Part shown: one piece after another, positions 1 through 7,974 of the stretch
Layout of the letters: each line of letters starts with the position of its first letter
How positions within the stretch are numbered: position 1 is the first letter of the stretch
NCBI GenBank assembly: GCA_002435595.1
Contig: DJBL01000074.1
Location: 1 to 27,310, forward strand
Length of the DNA: 27,310 bases
Reading direction: 5' to 3'
Source: Stenotrophomonas maltophilia
GTDB lineage: Bacteria > Pseudomonadota > Gammaproteobacteria > Xanthomonadales > Xanthomonadaceae
Made by a program: the position numbers and the translations under genes
The notes under the pieces: model-generated
Databases searched by the model: none
Told to the model about the DNA's origin: nothing
Seen by the model: the letters and a program-made list of their open reading frames with translations, nothing else

Positions 1-142
1 CATCGCCGGCCTTGGCCGGCGGGCGGGTGCCGTGCGGCTTGTTGCCCGGCCGGCCATCGCGGCGGGCATCGGGTTTGCGTTCTGGCTTGGGCGCAGCTTT
101 GAAGCCCAGGCCCAGCAGCTGGTCGCGGAGTGTATCGCTCAT
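1..142 (-). CDS. N-terminal part of a DUF2058/YaiL-like protein (runs off the window)
   Basis: The reading frame starts at the ATG at 142-140 and continues past base 1, so only about 47 residues are seen. It begins MSDTLRDQLLGLGF, followed by a Lys/Arg/Pro/Gly-rich stretch that looks disordered and basic. The opening LRDQLLGLGF resembles the LQEQLLKAGL start of the YaiL/DUF2058 family, which also has a basic linker after it. That resemblance is the only basis for the name, since the conserved C-terminal part is outside the window. It lies 13 bp after slyX on the same strand and could be the last gene of the same transcript. No strong ribosome binding site is seen before the ATG. Confidence 0.5.
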   Translation of the reverse strand, partial: MSDTLRDQLLGLGFKAAPKPERKPDARRDGRPGNKPHGTRPPAKAGD

Positions 143-155
143 GACGTAGGGTCGA

Positions 156-395
156 TCAGTAGTGCGGGGGCGGCGGTTCTTCGCCCGAATCGGAATACAG
201 CGCGTTGCGGACCTTGCCCAGATCCTCCAGCAGCAGGCGGGTCAAGTCGGCGTTGCGGCTGCCTTCGATGCGAGCATCGGCCAGCGCTTCACTCAACTCG
301 GCCAAGGCCTGCTCCTGGAAGGACACGCGCATTTCCAGCTCGATCAGGCGCGCTTCCAGCGCCTGTTCACGCGATGAGGGGGTGGAATCATGCAT
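156..395 (-). CDS. slyX: SlyX family protein
   Basis: This 79-residue protein is an almost continuous heptad-type helix: LEARLIELEMRVSFQEQALA at residues ~14-33, then more coiled coil, ending in the PPPPHY tail. The LEARL.ELE.R..FQE pattern and the PPHY C-terminus are hallmarks of SlyX, a small conserved proteobacterial coiled-coil protein of unknown function that has been linked genetically to slyD. The start at 395 (MHDSTPSS) is chosen over an in-frame upstream ATG because the SlyX homology begins right after it and because it overlaps the ugd stop codon by 8 bp, which suggests translational coupling. The family call is firm; no biochemical role can be assigned. Confidence 0.9.
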   Translation of the reverse strand: MHDSTPSSREQALEARLIELEMRVSFQEQALAELSEALADARIEGSRNADLTRLLLEDLGKVRNALYSDSGEEPPPPHY

Positions 396-1737
396 GCAGC
401 GAACGTCCCCGGCCAATGCCGTAATAGGCCAGGCCCGCGGCTTCGATCTCCTGCGGGTCGTACAGATTGCGGCCGTCGAAGACCACCGCATCGTTGAGCA
501 TCTCGCGCAACCGGGCGAAATCCGGGCTGCGGAACTGTTTCCATTCGGTCACCACGACCAGCGCATCGGCGCCGTCCAGCGCGTCATAGGCGTGCTCGCA
601 GAACACCAGGTCCTGGCGCTCGCCGAAGATGCGGCGCGCCTCTTCGGTGGCCTCCGGATCGTAGGCACGTACCGTGGCGCCACCTTCCCACAACTGCGCC
701 AGCAGCCGCCGGCTGGAGGCTTCGCGCATGTCATCGGTGTTGGGCTTGAAGGCCAGGCCCCAGACCGCGAAGGTCTTGCCGCGCACGCCCTCATCCTCGC
801 CCCGGTCGTAATGGCGCTGGATCAACTGGTACAGATGCCCCTTCTGCGCATCATTGACCGCCTCCACCGCGTTGAGCAGCTTGGGCTCGTGGCCGTACTG
901 CTGGGCGGTGCGGGCCAGTGCCTGCACATCCTTGGGGAAACACGAGCCACCGTAACCGGCGCCCGGGTAGATGAAATGCCAGCCGATGCGCGGGTCCGAA
1001 CCAATGCCCTGGCGGACCTGTTCGACGTCGGCACCGACCTTCTCGGCGATGTTGGCGATCTCGTTCATGAACGAAATCTTGGTGGCCAGCATCGCATTGG
1101 CGGCGTACTTGGTCAGCTCCGCCGAGCGCACATCCATCTCCACCACGCGGTCGTGGTTGCGGTTGAACGGCGCGTACAGGCGGCGCATCAGCGCCACCGA
1201 ATCGGGGTTGGAGGCGCCCACCACGATGCGGTCCGGCCGCATGCAGTCGGCAACCGCGTCGCCCTCCTTCAGGAATTCCGGGTTGGAGACCACGTCGAAC
1301 GCGATCTCCACCCCACGTGCGGCCAGCACCTCGGCGATGGCCGCGCGCACCTTGTCGGCCGTGCCTACCGGCACGGTCGACTTGTTCACCACCACGGTCG
1401 GCACCGCCATGTGCGTGCCGATCGTGCGGGCCACCGCCAGCACGTACTGCAGGTCGGCGCTGCCGTCCTCGTCCGGTGGCGTGCCCACGGCGATGAAGAT
1501 CACTTGGCCATGCGTGATCGCACTGGCAGCATCGGTGGTGAAGGCCAGCCGCGATGCGGCATGGTTGGCCTTGACCATCGGCTCCAGGCCCGGTTCGTAG
1601 ATCGGGATGACACCACGGTTGAGGCCGTCGACCTTGGCCTGGTCGATATCGACGCAGACCACCTGATGGCCCACATCGGCCAGGCAGGTACCCGTGACCA
1701 ACCCGACGTAGCCGGTACCGAAAATCGCTACACGCAT
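388..1737 (-). CDS. ugd: UDP-glucose 6-dehydrogenase
   Basis: This 449-residue cytoplasmic enzyme oxidises UDP-glucose to UDP-glucuronate using two NAD+, feeding exopolysaccharide, LPS and related glycan synthesis. The N-terminal Rossmann domain opens with MRVAIFGTGYVGLVTGTCLA (GxGxxG at residues 7-12). The STVPVGT (~120-126) and NPEFLKEG (~152-159) motifs are present. The catalytic cysteine is Cys266 in GYGGSCFPKD (261-270), and the GLAFKP NAD/UDP-binding region lies towards the C-terminus. Length is typical of the family. It sits 23 bp downstream of the FKBP gene and overlaps slyX, so the three are probably co-transcribed. A GGAG lies ahead of the ATG. All key residues are intact. Confidence 0.97.
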   Translation of the reverse strand: MRVAIFGTGYVGLVTGTCLADVGHQVVCVDIDQAKVDGLNRGVIPIYEPGLEPMVKANHAASRLAFTTDAASAITHGQVIFIAVGTPPDEDGSADLQYVLAVARTIGTHMAVPTVVVNKSTVPVGTADKVRAAIAEVLAARGVEIAFDVVSNPEFLKEGDAVADCMRPDRIVVGASNPDSVALMRRLYAPFNRNHDRVVEMDVRSAELTKYAANAMLATKISFMNEIANIAEKVGADVEQVRQGIGSDPRIGWHFIYPGAGYGGSCFPKDVQALARTAQQYGHEPKLLNAVEAVNDAQKGHLYQLIQRHYDRGEDEGVRGKTFAVWGLAFKPNTDDMREASSRRLLAQLWEGGATVRAYDPEATEEARRIFGERQDLVFCEHAYDALDGADALVVVTEWKQFRSPDFARLREMLNDAVVFDGRNLYDPQEIEAAGLAYYGIGRGRSLHA

Positions 1738-1760
1738 GTCCGTGGTGACTCCAGTTCCGA

Positions 1761-2741
1761 TTACGGAAGGACGTTGAGCAGTTCGACGTCGAAGGTCAGC
1801 GTGGCGTTCGGACCGATCGGACCGCCCGGCGTGCCCTGCTCGCCATAGGCCAGCTCGCCCGGGATCCAGAAGCGGTACTTGGCGCCGGTCGGCATCAGCG
1901 AAACGCCTTCGGACCAGCCCTTGATGACCTGGTCCAGGCCGAACTCGATCGGCTGGCCGCGCTCATAGCTGCTGTCGAAGACGGTGCCATCGAGCAGCTT
2001 GCCTTCGTAGTTCACGCGGACCTTGCTGGTCGGCAGCGGACGCTCGCCCGAACCTGGACGCAGCACCTGGTACTGCAGGCCCGAGGCGGTGGTCACCACG
2101 CCCGGCACGGTCTTGTTCTTGGCCAGGAAGGCATTGCCTTCGGTGCGGTTGGTACCGGCCTTGGCCGAGGCCTGGGCCTGCATCTCGGCCTGCTTGCCGG
2201 CCATGAAGCCTTCCAGCGTGGCCTTGGCCTGCTCCGGGGTCATCTTGGCCGCGCCCTTGTTGAAGGTGGTGGCGATCGCGTCGAACAGCGCGTCCAGGTC
2301 CACATCGTCCTTCAGCGGGGCCAGCGACGGGCCGACCGCATAGCTGCCCAGCATCAGGCCGACCTTTTCGCGGTCCACCTTCGGCGCCGGGGTGCCCGGA
2401 GCCACGCCCGGCACCGGCTGGCCACTCTTGGCGGCCATCGCCTGGCGCAGTGCGCCGTCGGTGCGCTGGGCCTCTTCCTGGCTGATCAGCGGCTGCTTGC
2501 CTTCAAAGGCATTGGTCACCGCGCGACGCAGCGCCGCCAGGTCGATCTCGCTGGAGATCGGAGCAAACGAGTTGGCCACATCGATACCGATGGCGTAGCC
2601 GAGCTTTTCCCGTTGGGAGTTCAAAGCGGAAGTCTCCTTGGCAGCCGCAGGTGCGGCCGGTTGTTGCGACATCACGGTACCGGTGGCACCCATCGCCAGA
2701 ATCAGAACCGACGCCGCGGCGCCGCGCATTCCCATCTTCAT
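1761..2741 (-). CDS. Periplasmic FKBP-type peptidyl-prolyl isomerase with duplicated N-terminal domain
   Basis: A 326-residue exported foldase of the FkpA/Mip type. Residues 1-25 form a signal peptide (MKMGMRGAAASVLILAMGAT core). The C-terminal FKBP domain (~219-326) has the family pattern VRVNYEGKLLDGTVFDSSY (241-259), QVIKGWSEGVSLMPTGAK and IPGELAYGEQG. The helical N-terminal dimerisation module appears twice: ~44-102 starts REKLGYAIGIDVANSFAP and ~124-185 starts REKVGLMLGSYAVGPSLAP, joined by a Pro/Gly linker. FkpA and Mip carry one such module (about 230-270 residues in total), so this protein is longer than usual. The start is supported by AGGAAAG upstream. It heads a likely FKBP-ugd-slyX transcript from the promoter at 2793-2820. 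Confidence 0.93.
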   Translation of the reverse strand: MKMGMRGAAASVLILAMGATGTVMSQQPAAPAAAKETSALNSQREKLGYAIGIDVANSFAPISSEIDLAALRRAVTNAFEGKQPLISQEEAQRTDGALRQAMAAKSGQPVPGVAPGTPAPKVDREKVGLMLGSYAVGPSLAPLKDDVDLDALFDAIATTFNKGAAKMTPEQAKATLEGFMAGKQAEMQAQASAKAGTNRTEGNAFLAKNKTVPGVVTTASGLQYQVLRPGSGERPLPTSKVRVNYEGKLLDGTVFDSSYERGQPIEFGLDQVIKGWSEGVSLMPTGAKYRFWIPGELAYGEQGTPGGPIGPNATLTFDVELLNVLP

Positions 2742-2792
2742 TCGCTGCTTTCCTGGAAGTGACTGGACGCCGACGTCGGCGCGAAAGCGATC

Positions 2793-2820
2793 ATTGTCGC
2801 ACGCACATGCGAGATGTCGA
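2793..2820 (-). promoter_or_regulatory. Candidate sigma-70 promoter for the FKBP-ugd-slyX unit
   Basis: On the minus strand, TCGACA (2820-2815) and GACAAT (2798-2793) are separated by 16 bp. A perfect 14-bp palindrome CGCCGACGTCGGCG lies just downstream at 2768-2781, near the expected start of transcription, and could be an operator or a leader hairpin. The boxes deviate from consensus, so this is a candidate only. Confidence 0.45.
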
Positions 2821-2825
2821 GGTTG

Positions 2826-3434
2826 TCAGCGCTTTGTCGGCGTGACGGACAGCTCACGTTCGATCGCCGCGACCAATCCGGCGTCATCCGGCTTGACCTT
2901 GCTGGGGAACTGGGCCACCACCCGGCCATCGCGCGCGATCAGGTACTTGTGGAAGTTCCAGCCCGGCTGCACCCCGGTGGCCGCGGCCAGGCGCTGGTAC
3001 AGCGGCGTGGCGTCGGCGCCGGTGACCTGCACCTTCTGGAACATCGGGAACTTGACCCCGTAGGTAAGCGTGCAGAATTCCTGGATCTGGGCCTCGCTGC
3101 CCGGTTCCTGGCCCTTGAAGTCGTTGGAGGGGAAGCCCAGCACCGAGAAACCGCGCGCGGCGTACTTCTGCTGCAGCGCCTCCAGGCCCTCGTACTGCGG
3201 CGTGAAACCGCACTTGCTGGCGGTATTGACCACCAGCAGCACCTTGCCGCCGTACTGCTTCTGCAGGTTCACCTCGGCCTTGCCGGCCAACGGCCGATAG
3301 CTCAGGTCCAGCAGCGCGGCGGCCTGGGCGCCGGTGGCGGCCAGCACGCCGCCCAGCAGCAGCGTTGCCACCCAGCGGCGGGCACGGCCCGGGGCAGTGC
3401 GGCGCGGGGACGGCTGGGGACGGATCTGGGGCAT
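2826..3434 (-). CDS. Exported glutathione peroxidase family protein (thiol peroxidase)
   Basis: A 202-residue protein of the GPx family, which reduces hydroperoxides; bacterial members without selenocysteine usually use thioredoxin. Residues ~19-39 form a signal peptide ending AQA, so it should act in the periplasm. The peroxidatic cysteine is Cys75 in NTASKCGFTPQYEGL. The rest of the active-site tetrad is present: Gln109 (QEPG), Trp159 and Asn160 (GWNFHKYL). Cys121 (EFCTLTYGVKFPMF) sits where resolving cysteines are found in thioredoxin-dependent members. The usual FPCNQF motif reads FPSNDF here. The start at 3434 is preferred over an in-frame ATG at 3488 because GGAG precedes it and the signal peptide follows. 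The FKBP gene lies 84 bp downstream on the same strand. Confidence 0.92.
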   Translation of the reverse strand: MPQIRPQPSPRRTAPGRARRWVATLLLGGVLAATGAQAAALLDLSYRPLAGKAEVNLQKQYGGKVLLVVNTASKCGFTPQYEGLEALQQKYAARGFSVLGFPSNDFKGQEPGSEAQIQEFCTLTYGVKFPMFQKVQVTGADATPLYQRLAAATGVQPGWNFHKYLIARDGRVVAQFPSKVKPDDAGLVAAIERELSVTPTKR

Positions 3435-3832
3435 TGCGACACTCCACGGCAAGGGCGAACGGGACGGAAAGCGGCCGACCCGCGGCACGGCGCGAGGCCG
3501 GCAACGGGCCGTTTCGCACTATATCACCGGCACTTTTGCGCCTGCGTGGTGCGCGCTGGCACCGCCCAGGCTGCGGGGAGGCGCAGACAGCGATGCGATG
3601 GTTTCCGCCGAAACATTCCCACCTTGCCGATTCTGGCGGTGTCGCAAGGTAGCGAACGGGTCGCTCGCATTCACCTGAATAGCCACACCGCCTGCCCTAC
3701 CATTGATCTGGCTGAATGAACCTGCACCCCACGGCGCGATGGATCACCGCTTGAACTCATTTACGATCAATGACTTAACCCATCAATACGGGCCTTTGTC
3801 ATCCCCCTGCCATCAGTTGGGGAGGCGACATG
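3435..3832. other. Intergenic region between divergent gpx and the GntR/ABC operon
   Basis: About 400 bp with no convincing gene on either strand. It is less GC-rich than the flanking genes in its right half. A TATAGT at 3523-3518 on the minus strand could be the -10 of the peroxidase gene, giving a leader of roughly 80 nt, but no good -35 is seen. Open frames here have no ribosome binding site or recognisable protein features. Confidence 0.5.
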
Positions 3833-3870
3833 TTGCACTTCGGCGTGCCGGTGTTATAGTTGCATACAAC
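3833..3870 (+). promoter_or_regulatory. Promoter with overlapping dyad, likely GntR/YtrA operator
   Basis: TTGCAC (3833-3838) and TATAGT (3855-3860) are spaced by 16 bp, a good sigma-70 promoter. The dyad GTTG-CATA-CAAC (3859-3870) overlaps the end of the -10 and the expected transcription start. GntR-family proteins typically bind short GT..AC-type dyads, and a site here would block initiation. Binding by the regulator encoded at 4155 is inferred from position and family. Confidence 0.6.
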
Positions 3871-3897
3871 ACCAGTCACCTGATGCAGGGGAAGCCC

Positions 3898-4152
3898 ATG
3901 AACCGCATGCGCCGCCGCCAGTCCACCAAAGCCGTTACCGCCGCCTCCGCGCTGCTGTTGCTCGGTTGGCTGGGCACCCCTGCCGGTGAGGTTGGCATCC
4001 GTGCCACCCCCGGTGCGTTTGAAAGCCCGCAGGATGCAGGCGTCATCGAGGCAGGGACCGCCGACGGCGCCCCCACGCCCCCCCGCCGGCTGCACAGCTC
4101 CCTGTCCATGCCTTACTTCTCATTCGCACAGTCGCTGAACCCACGGAGCTGA
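3898..4152 (+). CDS. Small secreted or membrane-anchored protein of unknown function
   Basis: An 84-residue protein starting MNRMRRRQSTKAVTAASALL, with a basic n-region and a hydrophobic stretch (~12-30) that looks like a signal peptide or anchor, then a low-complexity Pro/Ala/Gly region and the tail SLSMPYFSFAQSLNPRS. An AGGGGAAG ribosome binding site lies at 3886-3893, at normal distance. The frame sits directly behind the promoter and stops 2 bp before the regulator's ATG, so it appears to be the first gene of the operon. I do not recognise the family. Its place suggests a link to the regulator or transporter (for example a sensor, or simply a translated leader), but that is inference. Confidence 0.65.
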   Translation: MNRMRRRQSTKAVTAASALLLLGWLGTPAGEVGIRATPGAFESPQDAGVIEAGTADGAPTPPRRLHSSLSMPYFSFAQSLNPRS

Positions 4153-4154
4153 CC

Positions 4155-4517
4155 ATGAGCGATATCCAGTGGAGCGATGGTGCTCCGATCTACCGTCAGC
4201 TGAAGGAACGCGTGATCGCCATGATGCTTGACGGCATCATCAAGCCTGGCGACGCCCTGCCCTCGGTCCGGCAGGTCGCCGCCGAGTACCAGCTCAACCC
4301 CATCACCGTATCGCGTGCCTACCAGGAACTGGCTGACGAAGGCCTGGTCGAGAAGCGCCGCGGGCTGGGCATGTTCATGACCGAGGAAGCGGCCACGCAG
4401 CTGCGCAGCAGCGAGCGCGACCGGTTCCTCAACGAAGAATGGCCACTGGTGCTGGAACGCATCCAACGCCTGGGCCTGAATCTCGACGAATTGCTGCCCC
4501 AGGGGAAATCCTCATGA
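4155..4517 (+). CDS. GntR-family transcriptional regulator, YtrA subfamily
   Basis: A 120-residue protein with a complete GntR winged helix-turn-helix at residues ~11-75: PIYRQLKERVIAMMLDGIIK, the PGDALPSVRQVAAEYQLNP helix pair, TVSRAYQELADEGLVEKRRG and the wing GLGMFM. Only about 45 residues follow, which is the short helical C-terminus of the YtrA subfamily rather than a ligand-binding FadR or HutC domain. YtrA-type repressors usually sit beside and control ABC transporter genes; HpaR1 of Xanthomonas is one characterised relative. Its stop overlaps the ATPase start (ATGA), so the two are translationally coupled. It probably represses its own operon through the dyad at 3859-3870. Confidence 0.93.
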   Translation: MSDIQWSDGAPIYRQLKERVIAMMLDGIIKPGDALPSVRQVAAEYQLNPITVSRAYQELADEGLVEKRRGLGMFMTEEAATQLRSSERDRFLNEEWPLVLERIQRLGLNLDELLPQGKSS

Positions 4518-5389
4518 ATGCCGTTGCAAGTGATGTCGTCATTTCCGCCCGCGGCCTGCGCAAGGCCTACAAACAGACCGTGGCGCTGGACAACACCAGT
4601 TTCACCATCGCCCCGGGCCGGATCACCGGCCTGATCGGCCCCAACGGCGCCGGCAAGACCACCCTGCTCAAGGCCCTGCTCGGCCTGACCACGGTGGACG
4701 GCGAACTGCAGGTGCTCGGGCTGGACCCGGCGGTGCAGCGCAACGCCCTGATGAACGATGTGTGCTTCATCGCCGACGTGGCGGTGCTGCCGCGCTGGAT
4801 GAAGGTGCGCGAGGCGATCGACTTCGTCGCCGGCACCCACCCGCGCTTCGACCGCGCCCGCTGCGAGCGCTTCCTGGCCTCGACCAAGCTGCAGCCCCGG
4901 CAGCGCGTGCGCGAACTGTCCAAAGGCATGATCGTGCAGCTGCACCTGGCCCTGGTGATGGCCATCGATGCCAAAGTGCTGGTGCTGGACGAACCGACCC
5001 TGGGCCTGGACATCCTGTATCGCAAGGAGTTCTACCAGCGCCTGCTGGAGGATTACTTCGACGAGCAGAAGACCATCATCGTCACCACCCACCAGGTGGA
5101 AGAGATCGAGCACATCCTTACCGATGTCATGTTCATCCGCGACGGCCGCATCGTGCTGACCACCGACATGGAAGACATCGGCGAGCGCTACACCGAGGTG
5201 CTGGTCGCGGCCGATACGCTGGAGGCGGCGCGTGCGCTGCAGCCGATCGACGAACGCGCCCTGCCGTTCGGCAAGACCGTGCTGCTGTTCGACGGGGTGC
5301 CCCGCGCCCAGCTCACGCCCCTGGGCGAGATCCGCAGCCCCGGGCTGGCCGATCTGTTCGTGGCCATCATGAAGGGAACCTACGCATGA
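4514..5389 (+). CDS. ABC transporter ATP-binding protein
   Basis: A 291-residue ATPase. Walker A is GPNGAGKTT (42-50), the signature is LSKGM (135-139, a variant of LSGGQ), Walker B is VLVLDEP with Glu160, and the H-loop is His193 in TTHQVEEIEH. The ~80 residues after the core form a C-terminal extension common in YtrB/CcmA-like exporter ATPases. It pairs with the permease encoded next, overlapping it by 4 bp. The start at 4514 overlaps the regulator's stop and is preferred to an in-frame ATG upstream that lies inside the regulator gene. The YtrA context points to an export or envelope-defence role; the substrate cannot be read from the sequence. Confidence 0.95.
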   Translation: MNAVASDVVISARGLRKAYKQTVALDNTSFTIAPGRITGLIGPNGAGKTTLLKALLGLTTVDGELQVLGLDPAVQRNALMNDVCFIADVAVLPRWMKVREAIDFVAGTHPRFDRARCERFLASTKLQPRQRVRELSKGMIVQLHLALVMAIDAKVLVLDEPTLGLDILYRKEFYQRLLEDYFDEQKTIIVTTHQVEEIEHILTDVMFIRDGRIVLTTDMEDIGERYTEVLVAADTLEAARALQPIDERALPFGKTVLLFDGVPRAQLTPLGEIRSPGLADLFVAIMKGTYA

Positions 5390-6417
5390 ACACCGTCCAC
5401 TACCACCCCATCAGCAAGGCCAGCACCTTCAAGTGGATGCTCAAGCGCGAGTACTGGGAGAACCGGGGCGGGTTCCTGTACGCACCGCTGATCGCCGGCG
5501 CGATCTCGCTGGTGATGAGCCTGATCGGCATCCTGTTCGGGTTGCTGGCCATGCACCGTGCCGCCAAGAGTGGCGGCATCGTCATCGACAATGAAAACGT
5601 CAACGTCAACGGCCTGGACCTGGCCCTGCTGACCCAGAAGCTGGACGCCGAGGCACTGCGCAACCTGGCCAACGGCCTGGACCTGACCCTGGTACTCAGC
5701 TCGCTGTGGCCGTTCATCGTGCTGGCCTTCGTGGTGTTCTTCTACTGCCTCGGGGCGCTGTACGACGACCGTCGCGACCGCAGCATCCTGTTCTGGAAAT
5801 CGCTGCCGCTGTCTGATACCCAGACCGTGCTGTCCAAGGCGCTGAGTGCCCTGCTGGTCGCCCCGGTGATCGCGGTGATCGCCTCGATCCTGACCATGTT
5901 CGGCTTCCTGCTGATCATCAGCGTGGTGGTGCTGGCCCATGGTGGCGACCCGATGACCCTGATCTGGGGTCCGGCCAGCCCGTTGAGCATCGCCGCCGGG
6001 CACCTGTCCTGGATCCCGGTGTACCTGCTGTGGGCGCTGCCGAGCGTGGGCTGGCTGCTGCTGTGCTCGGCCTGGGCCAAGACCAAGCCGTTCCTGTGGG
6101 CGGTGATGCTGCCGCTGTTTGCCGGCATCATCGTCAGCACCACCCACCTGATGAACGCCTTCGGCAGCACCAGCGGCTGGTTCTGGAAGCACATCGTCGG
6201 TCGCCTGCTGCTGGGCACCCTGCCGGGCAGCGACGTGTTCTACCGTACCGACCAGCTGCGCGCGGTGATCGGTGACCGCGACAACCTGGTGGCGGTGCTG
6301 GCCCCCTCGAACCAGCTGCTGGCGCTGAGCCTGCCGGACATCTGGATCGGCGCTGCCGTCGGCGTGGTGTTCATCATCATCGCCATCCGCCTGCGCCGCC
6401 GCGCCGGCGAAATTTGA
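5386..6417 (+). CDS. ABC transporter permease (ABC-2 type)
   Basis: A 343-residue integral membrane protein. A first hydrophobic helix follows a short cytoplasmic N-terminus (KREYWENRGGFLYAPLIAGA). There is then a hydrophilic loop of ~60 residues, and a block of helices including SSLWPFIVLAFVVFFYCLGAL, LSALLVAPVIAVIASILTMF, WAVMLPLFAGIIVSTTHLMN and a final helix before RLRRRAGEI. The YDDRRDRSILFWKSLPLSDTQ segment after the second helix is typical of ABC-2 permeases. It overlaps the ATPase gene by 4 bp, so the two form an obvious transporter pair, probably as homodimers. Substrate is unknown. Downstream the operon continues after 39 bp with the GSGD-repeat protein. Confidence 0.9.
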   Translation: MNTVHYHPISKASTFKWMLKREYWENRGGFLYAPLIAGAISLVMSLIGILFGLLAMHRAAKSGGIVIDNENVNVNGLDLALLTQKLDAEALRNLANGLDLTLVLSSLWPFIVLAFVVFFYCLGALYDDRRDRSILFWKSLPLSDTQTVLSKALSALLVAPVIAVIASILTMFGFLLIISVVVLAHGGDPMTLIWGPASPLSIAAGHLSWIPVYLLWALPSVGWLLLCSAWAKTKPFLWAVMLPLFAGIIVSTTHLMNAFGSTSGWFWKHIVGRLLLGTLPGSDVFYRTDQLRAVIGDRDNLVAVLAPSNQLLALSLPDIWIGAAVGVVFIIIAIRLRRRAGEI

Positions 6418-6456
6418 CCGCCACGACCTTCCACCCACCCGTTCCAGGAGCCGCAC

Positions 6457-7338
6457 ATGATCCGCACGCTCGCCGTTGCTTCGCTGTTGTTGCTGCCGCT
6501 GTCGGCCCTGGCCGACGAGCCGCAGTGCAAGTTCAATGAACCGCGCGAGCTCAAGCTCGACCTGGCCGGTGCCAAGGCGGTGGTGTTCGAGGTCAACCAG
6601 CACGACCTGGTGCTCACCGCCGGCCCCGGTCCGGCCACGCTGGGCGGGCGCGCCTGCGCCTCCAATGCCGACTGGCTGCGCGAGCTGACCGTGACCCAGC
6701 AGAAGGTGGACGGCAAGCTGGTGGTGCGACTGCAGCGCCAGGGCGGCAACCACATCAGCATGGGCAGCAACTATGCCTACCTGGACCTGCGTGGCAGCGT
6801 GCCGGACACGCTCATGGTGCAGCTGAAGGTCGGCTCCGGCGATGCCAGCGTCAGCGGTGCGCATTCGCTCAGCGCCGACGTGCAGTCCGGCGACATCAAG
6901 CTGCACGGCATCAAGGGCCTGGTCACCGCGGCGATCGGTTCGGGCGATGTGATCCTCGACGGCGCCGGGGCGCTCAACCTGCTGTCGGTGGGCTCGGGCG
7001 ACTTCACCGCCCGCAACATCCGCGGCCATGCCAAGGTCGGCACGGTCGGATCGGGCGACCTGGACCTGGACGGGGTGCAGGGCAACGTGGACCTGGGCAC
7101 GGTCGGCTCGGGCGATGTGGACCTGCGCCAGGTCAAGGGCAACGTGATGGTGGGCGAGGTGGGTTCGGGCGACCTCGAACTGCGCGGGGTGGGCGGCAAC
7201 GTCACCGTCGAGCGGCATGGTTCGGGCGATGTGACCGTGCGCGACGTCGCCGGCGACCTCACCGTGGCCCACAGCGGCAGCGGCGATATCCGGCACAGCG
7301 GCGTGGCCGGTCGCGTGCAGCTGCCACGCGGCAAGTAA
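6457..7338 (+). CDS. Exported GSGD-repeat protein (DUF4097/DUF2807-like putative adhesin fold)
   Basis: A 293-residue protein with a clear signal peptide (MIRTLAVASLLLLPLSALA, cleavage before D20). From about residue 125 it repeats a ~19-21-residue unit centred on GSGD (once QSGD), nine times, each flanked by short beta strands (VGSGDLDLDGVQGNVDLGT). Such repeats form the right-handed beta-solenoid of the DUF4097/DUF2807 (GIN) group, whose biochemical function is mostly unknown. The N-terminal ~100 residues contain two cysteines (in PQCKF and GRACA) that may form a disulfide. The Arg/Lys-rich C-terminus is short. It lies 39 bp after the permease with a CAGGAG binding site (6446-6451), so it is probably in the same operon. 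Confidence 0.85.
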   Translation: MIRTLAVASLLLLPLSALADEPQCKFNEPRELKLDLAGAKAVVFEVNQHDLVLTAGPGPATLGGRACASNADWLRELTVTQQKVDGKLVVRLQRQGGNHISMGSNYAYLDLRGSVPDTLMVQLKVGSGDASVSGAHSLSADVQSGDIKLHGIKGLVTAAIGSGDVILDGAGALNLLSVGSGDFTARNIRGHAKVGTVGSGDLDLDGVQGNVDLGTVGSGDVDLRQVKGNVMVGEVGSGDLELRGVGGNVTVERHGSGDVTVRDVAGDLTVAHSGSGDIRHSGVAGRVQLPRGK

Positions 7339-7370
7339 CGCTTCTTCTCCCCTTCTCCAGGAATGCGCGC

Positions 7371-7967
7371 ATGACCACCCGACTGCTGCTGCCCGCCCTG
7401 CTGCTGTGCCTGCCCTTGGCAGCCTGTGGCGATCACCCCTCCGGCAAGGCCGATCCGGCCACCGGCAAGACCGCCTCGCCGGTCGCAGAGACCAAGACGG
7501 TCGGCAAGACCGTGCAGGAGGCCACCGACAAGGCCCGTCAGGAGCTGGCGAAAAGCAACATCAGCGTCTCCGACGGCCAGTCGATCAAGGCCGAGATCAC
7601 CCCGCAGGGCGAACTGCTGATCAACGGCAAGGCGGTCACCACCGACGCCAGCCAGCGTGCGCTGCTGCTCGACTACCGCAAGCAGGTCGAGGCGGTGGCC
7701 GGGGCCGGCATGGACATCGGCGTGGCCGGCGCCAACCTGGGCGTCAGCGCGGCCGGCGAAGCGCTCAAGGGCATCTTCTCCGGCGACACCCAGGGCATCG
7801 AGGCCCGGGTGAACGCCGAGGCAAGCAAGATCGAGGGCCAGGCCAGGAAGCTGTGCACGCTGCTGCCGGAAATGATGGCCAAGCAGCAGGCGCTGGCAGT
7901 GGCGGTGCCCGAGTTCAAGCCCTACGCCACCATGGACCAGGGCGATATCGACGACTGCGGCAAGTAA
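7371..7967 (+). CDS. Putative lipoprotein, DUF2884/YggN-like
   Basis: A 198-residue protein with a lipoprotein signal: hydrophobic MTTRLLLPALLLCLPLAAC and lipobox LAAC, with acylated Cys19. After a Lys/Thr/Ala-rich linker comes ISVSDGQSIKAEITPQGELL, INGKAVTTDASQRALLLDYR and a helical, Gly/Ala-rich second half with two further cysteines (KLCTLLPEM and DDCGK). The TDASQRALL motif and general layout resemble the YggN/DUF2884 family of envelope proteins of unknown function. It shares the VSDG...DASQ(R/Q)ALL pattern with the lipoprotein at 8062-8487, so the two are probably distant paralogues. It is 32 bp behind the GSGD-repeat gene, with CCAGGA before the ATG. Confidence 0.8.
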   Translation: MTTRLLLPALLLCLPLAACGDHPSGKADPATGKTASPVAETKTVGKTVQEATDKARQELAKSNISVSDGQSIKAEITPQGELLINGKAVTTDASQRALLLDYRKQVEAVAGAGMDIGVAGANLGVSAAGEALKGIFSGDTQGIEARVNAEASKIEGQARKLCTLLPEMMAKQQALAVAVPEFKPYATMDQGDIDDCGK

Positions 7968-7974
7968 GCGCCCC

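Noticed and set aside
3703..3897. In-frame N-terminal extension of the small secreted protein
   Set aside because: It would cross the promoter and operator region and displace the signal peptide; the ATG at 3898 has a good ribosome binding site.
5380..7296. 638-codon minus-strand frame opposite the permease and GSGD-repeat genes
   Set aside because: Low-complexity His/Gln/Ala-rich translation typical of antisense GC-rich codons; the plus-strand genes are well supported.
7000..7300. GSGD repeats as RTX-type calcium-binding nonapeptides
   Set aside because: The period is ~20 residues and lacks the GGxGxDxUx pattern, so the DUF4097-like solenoid fits better.
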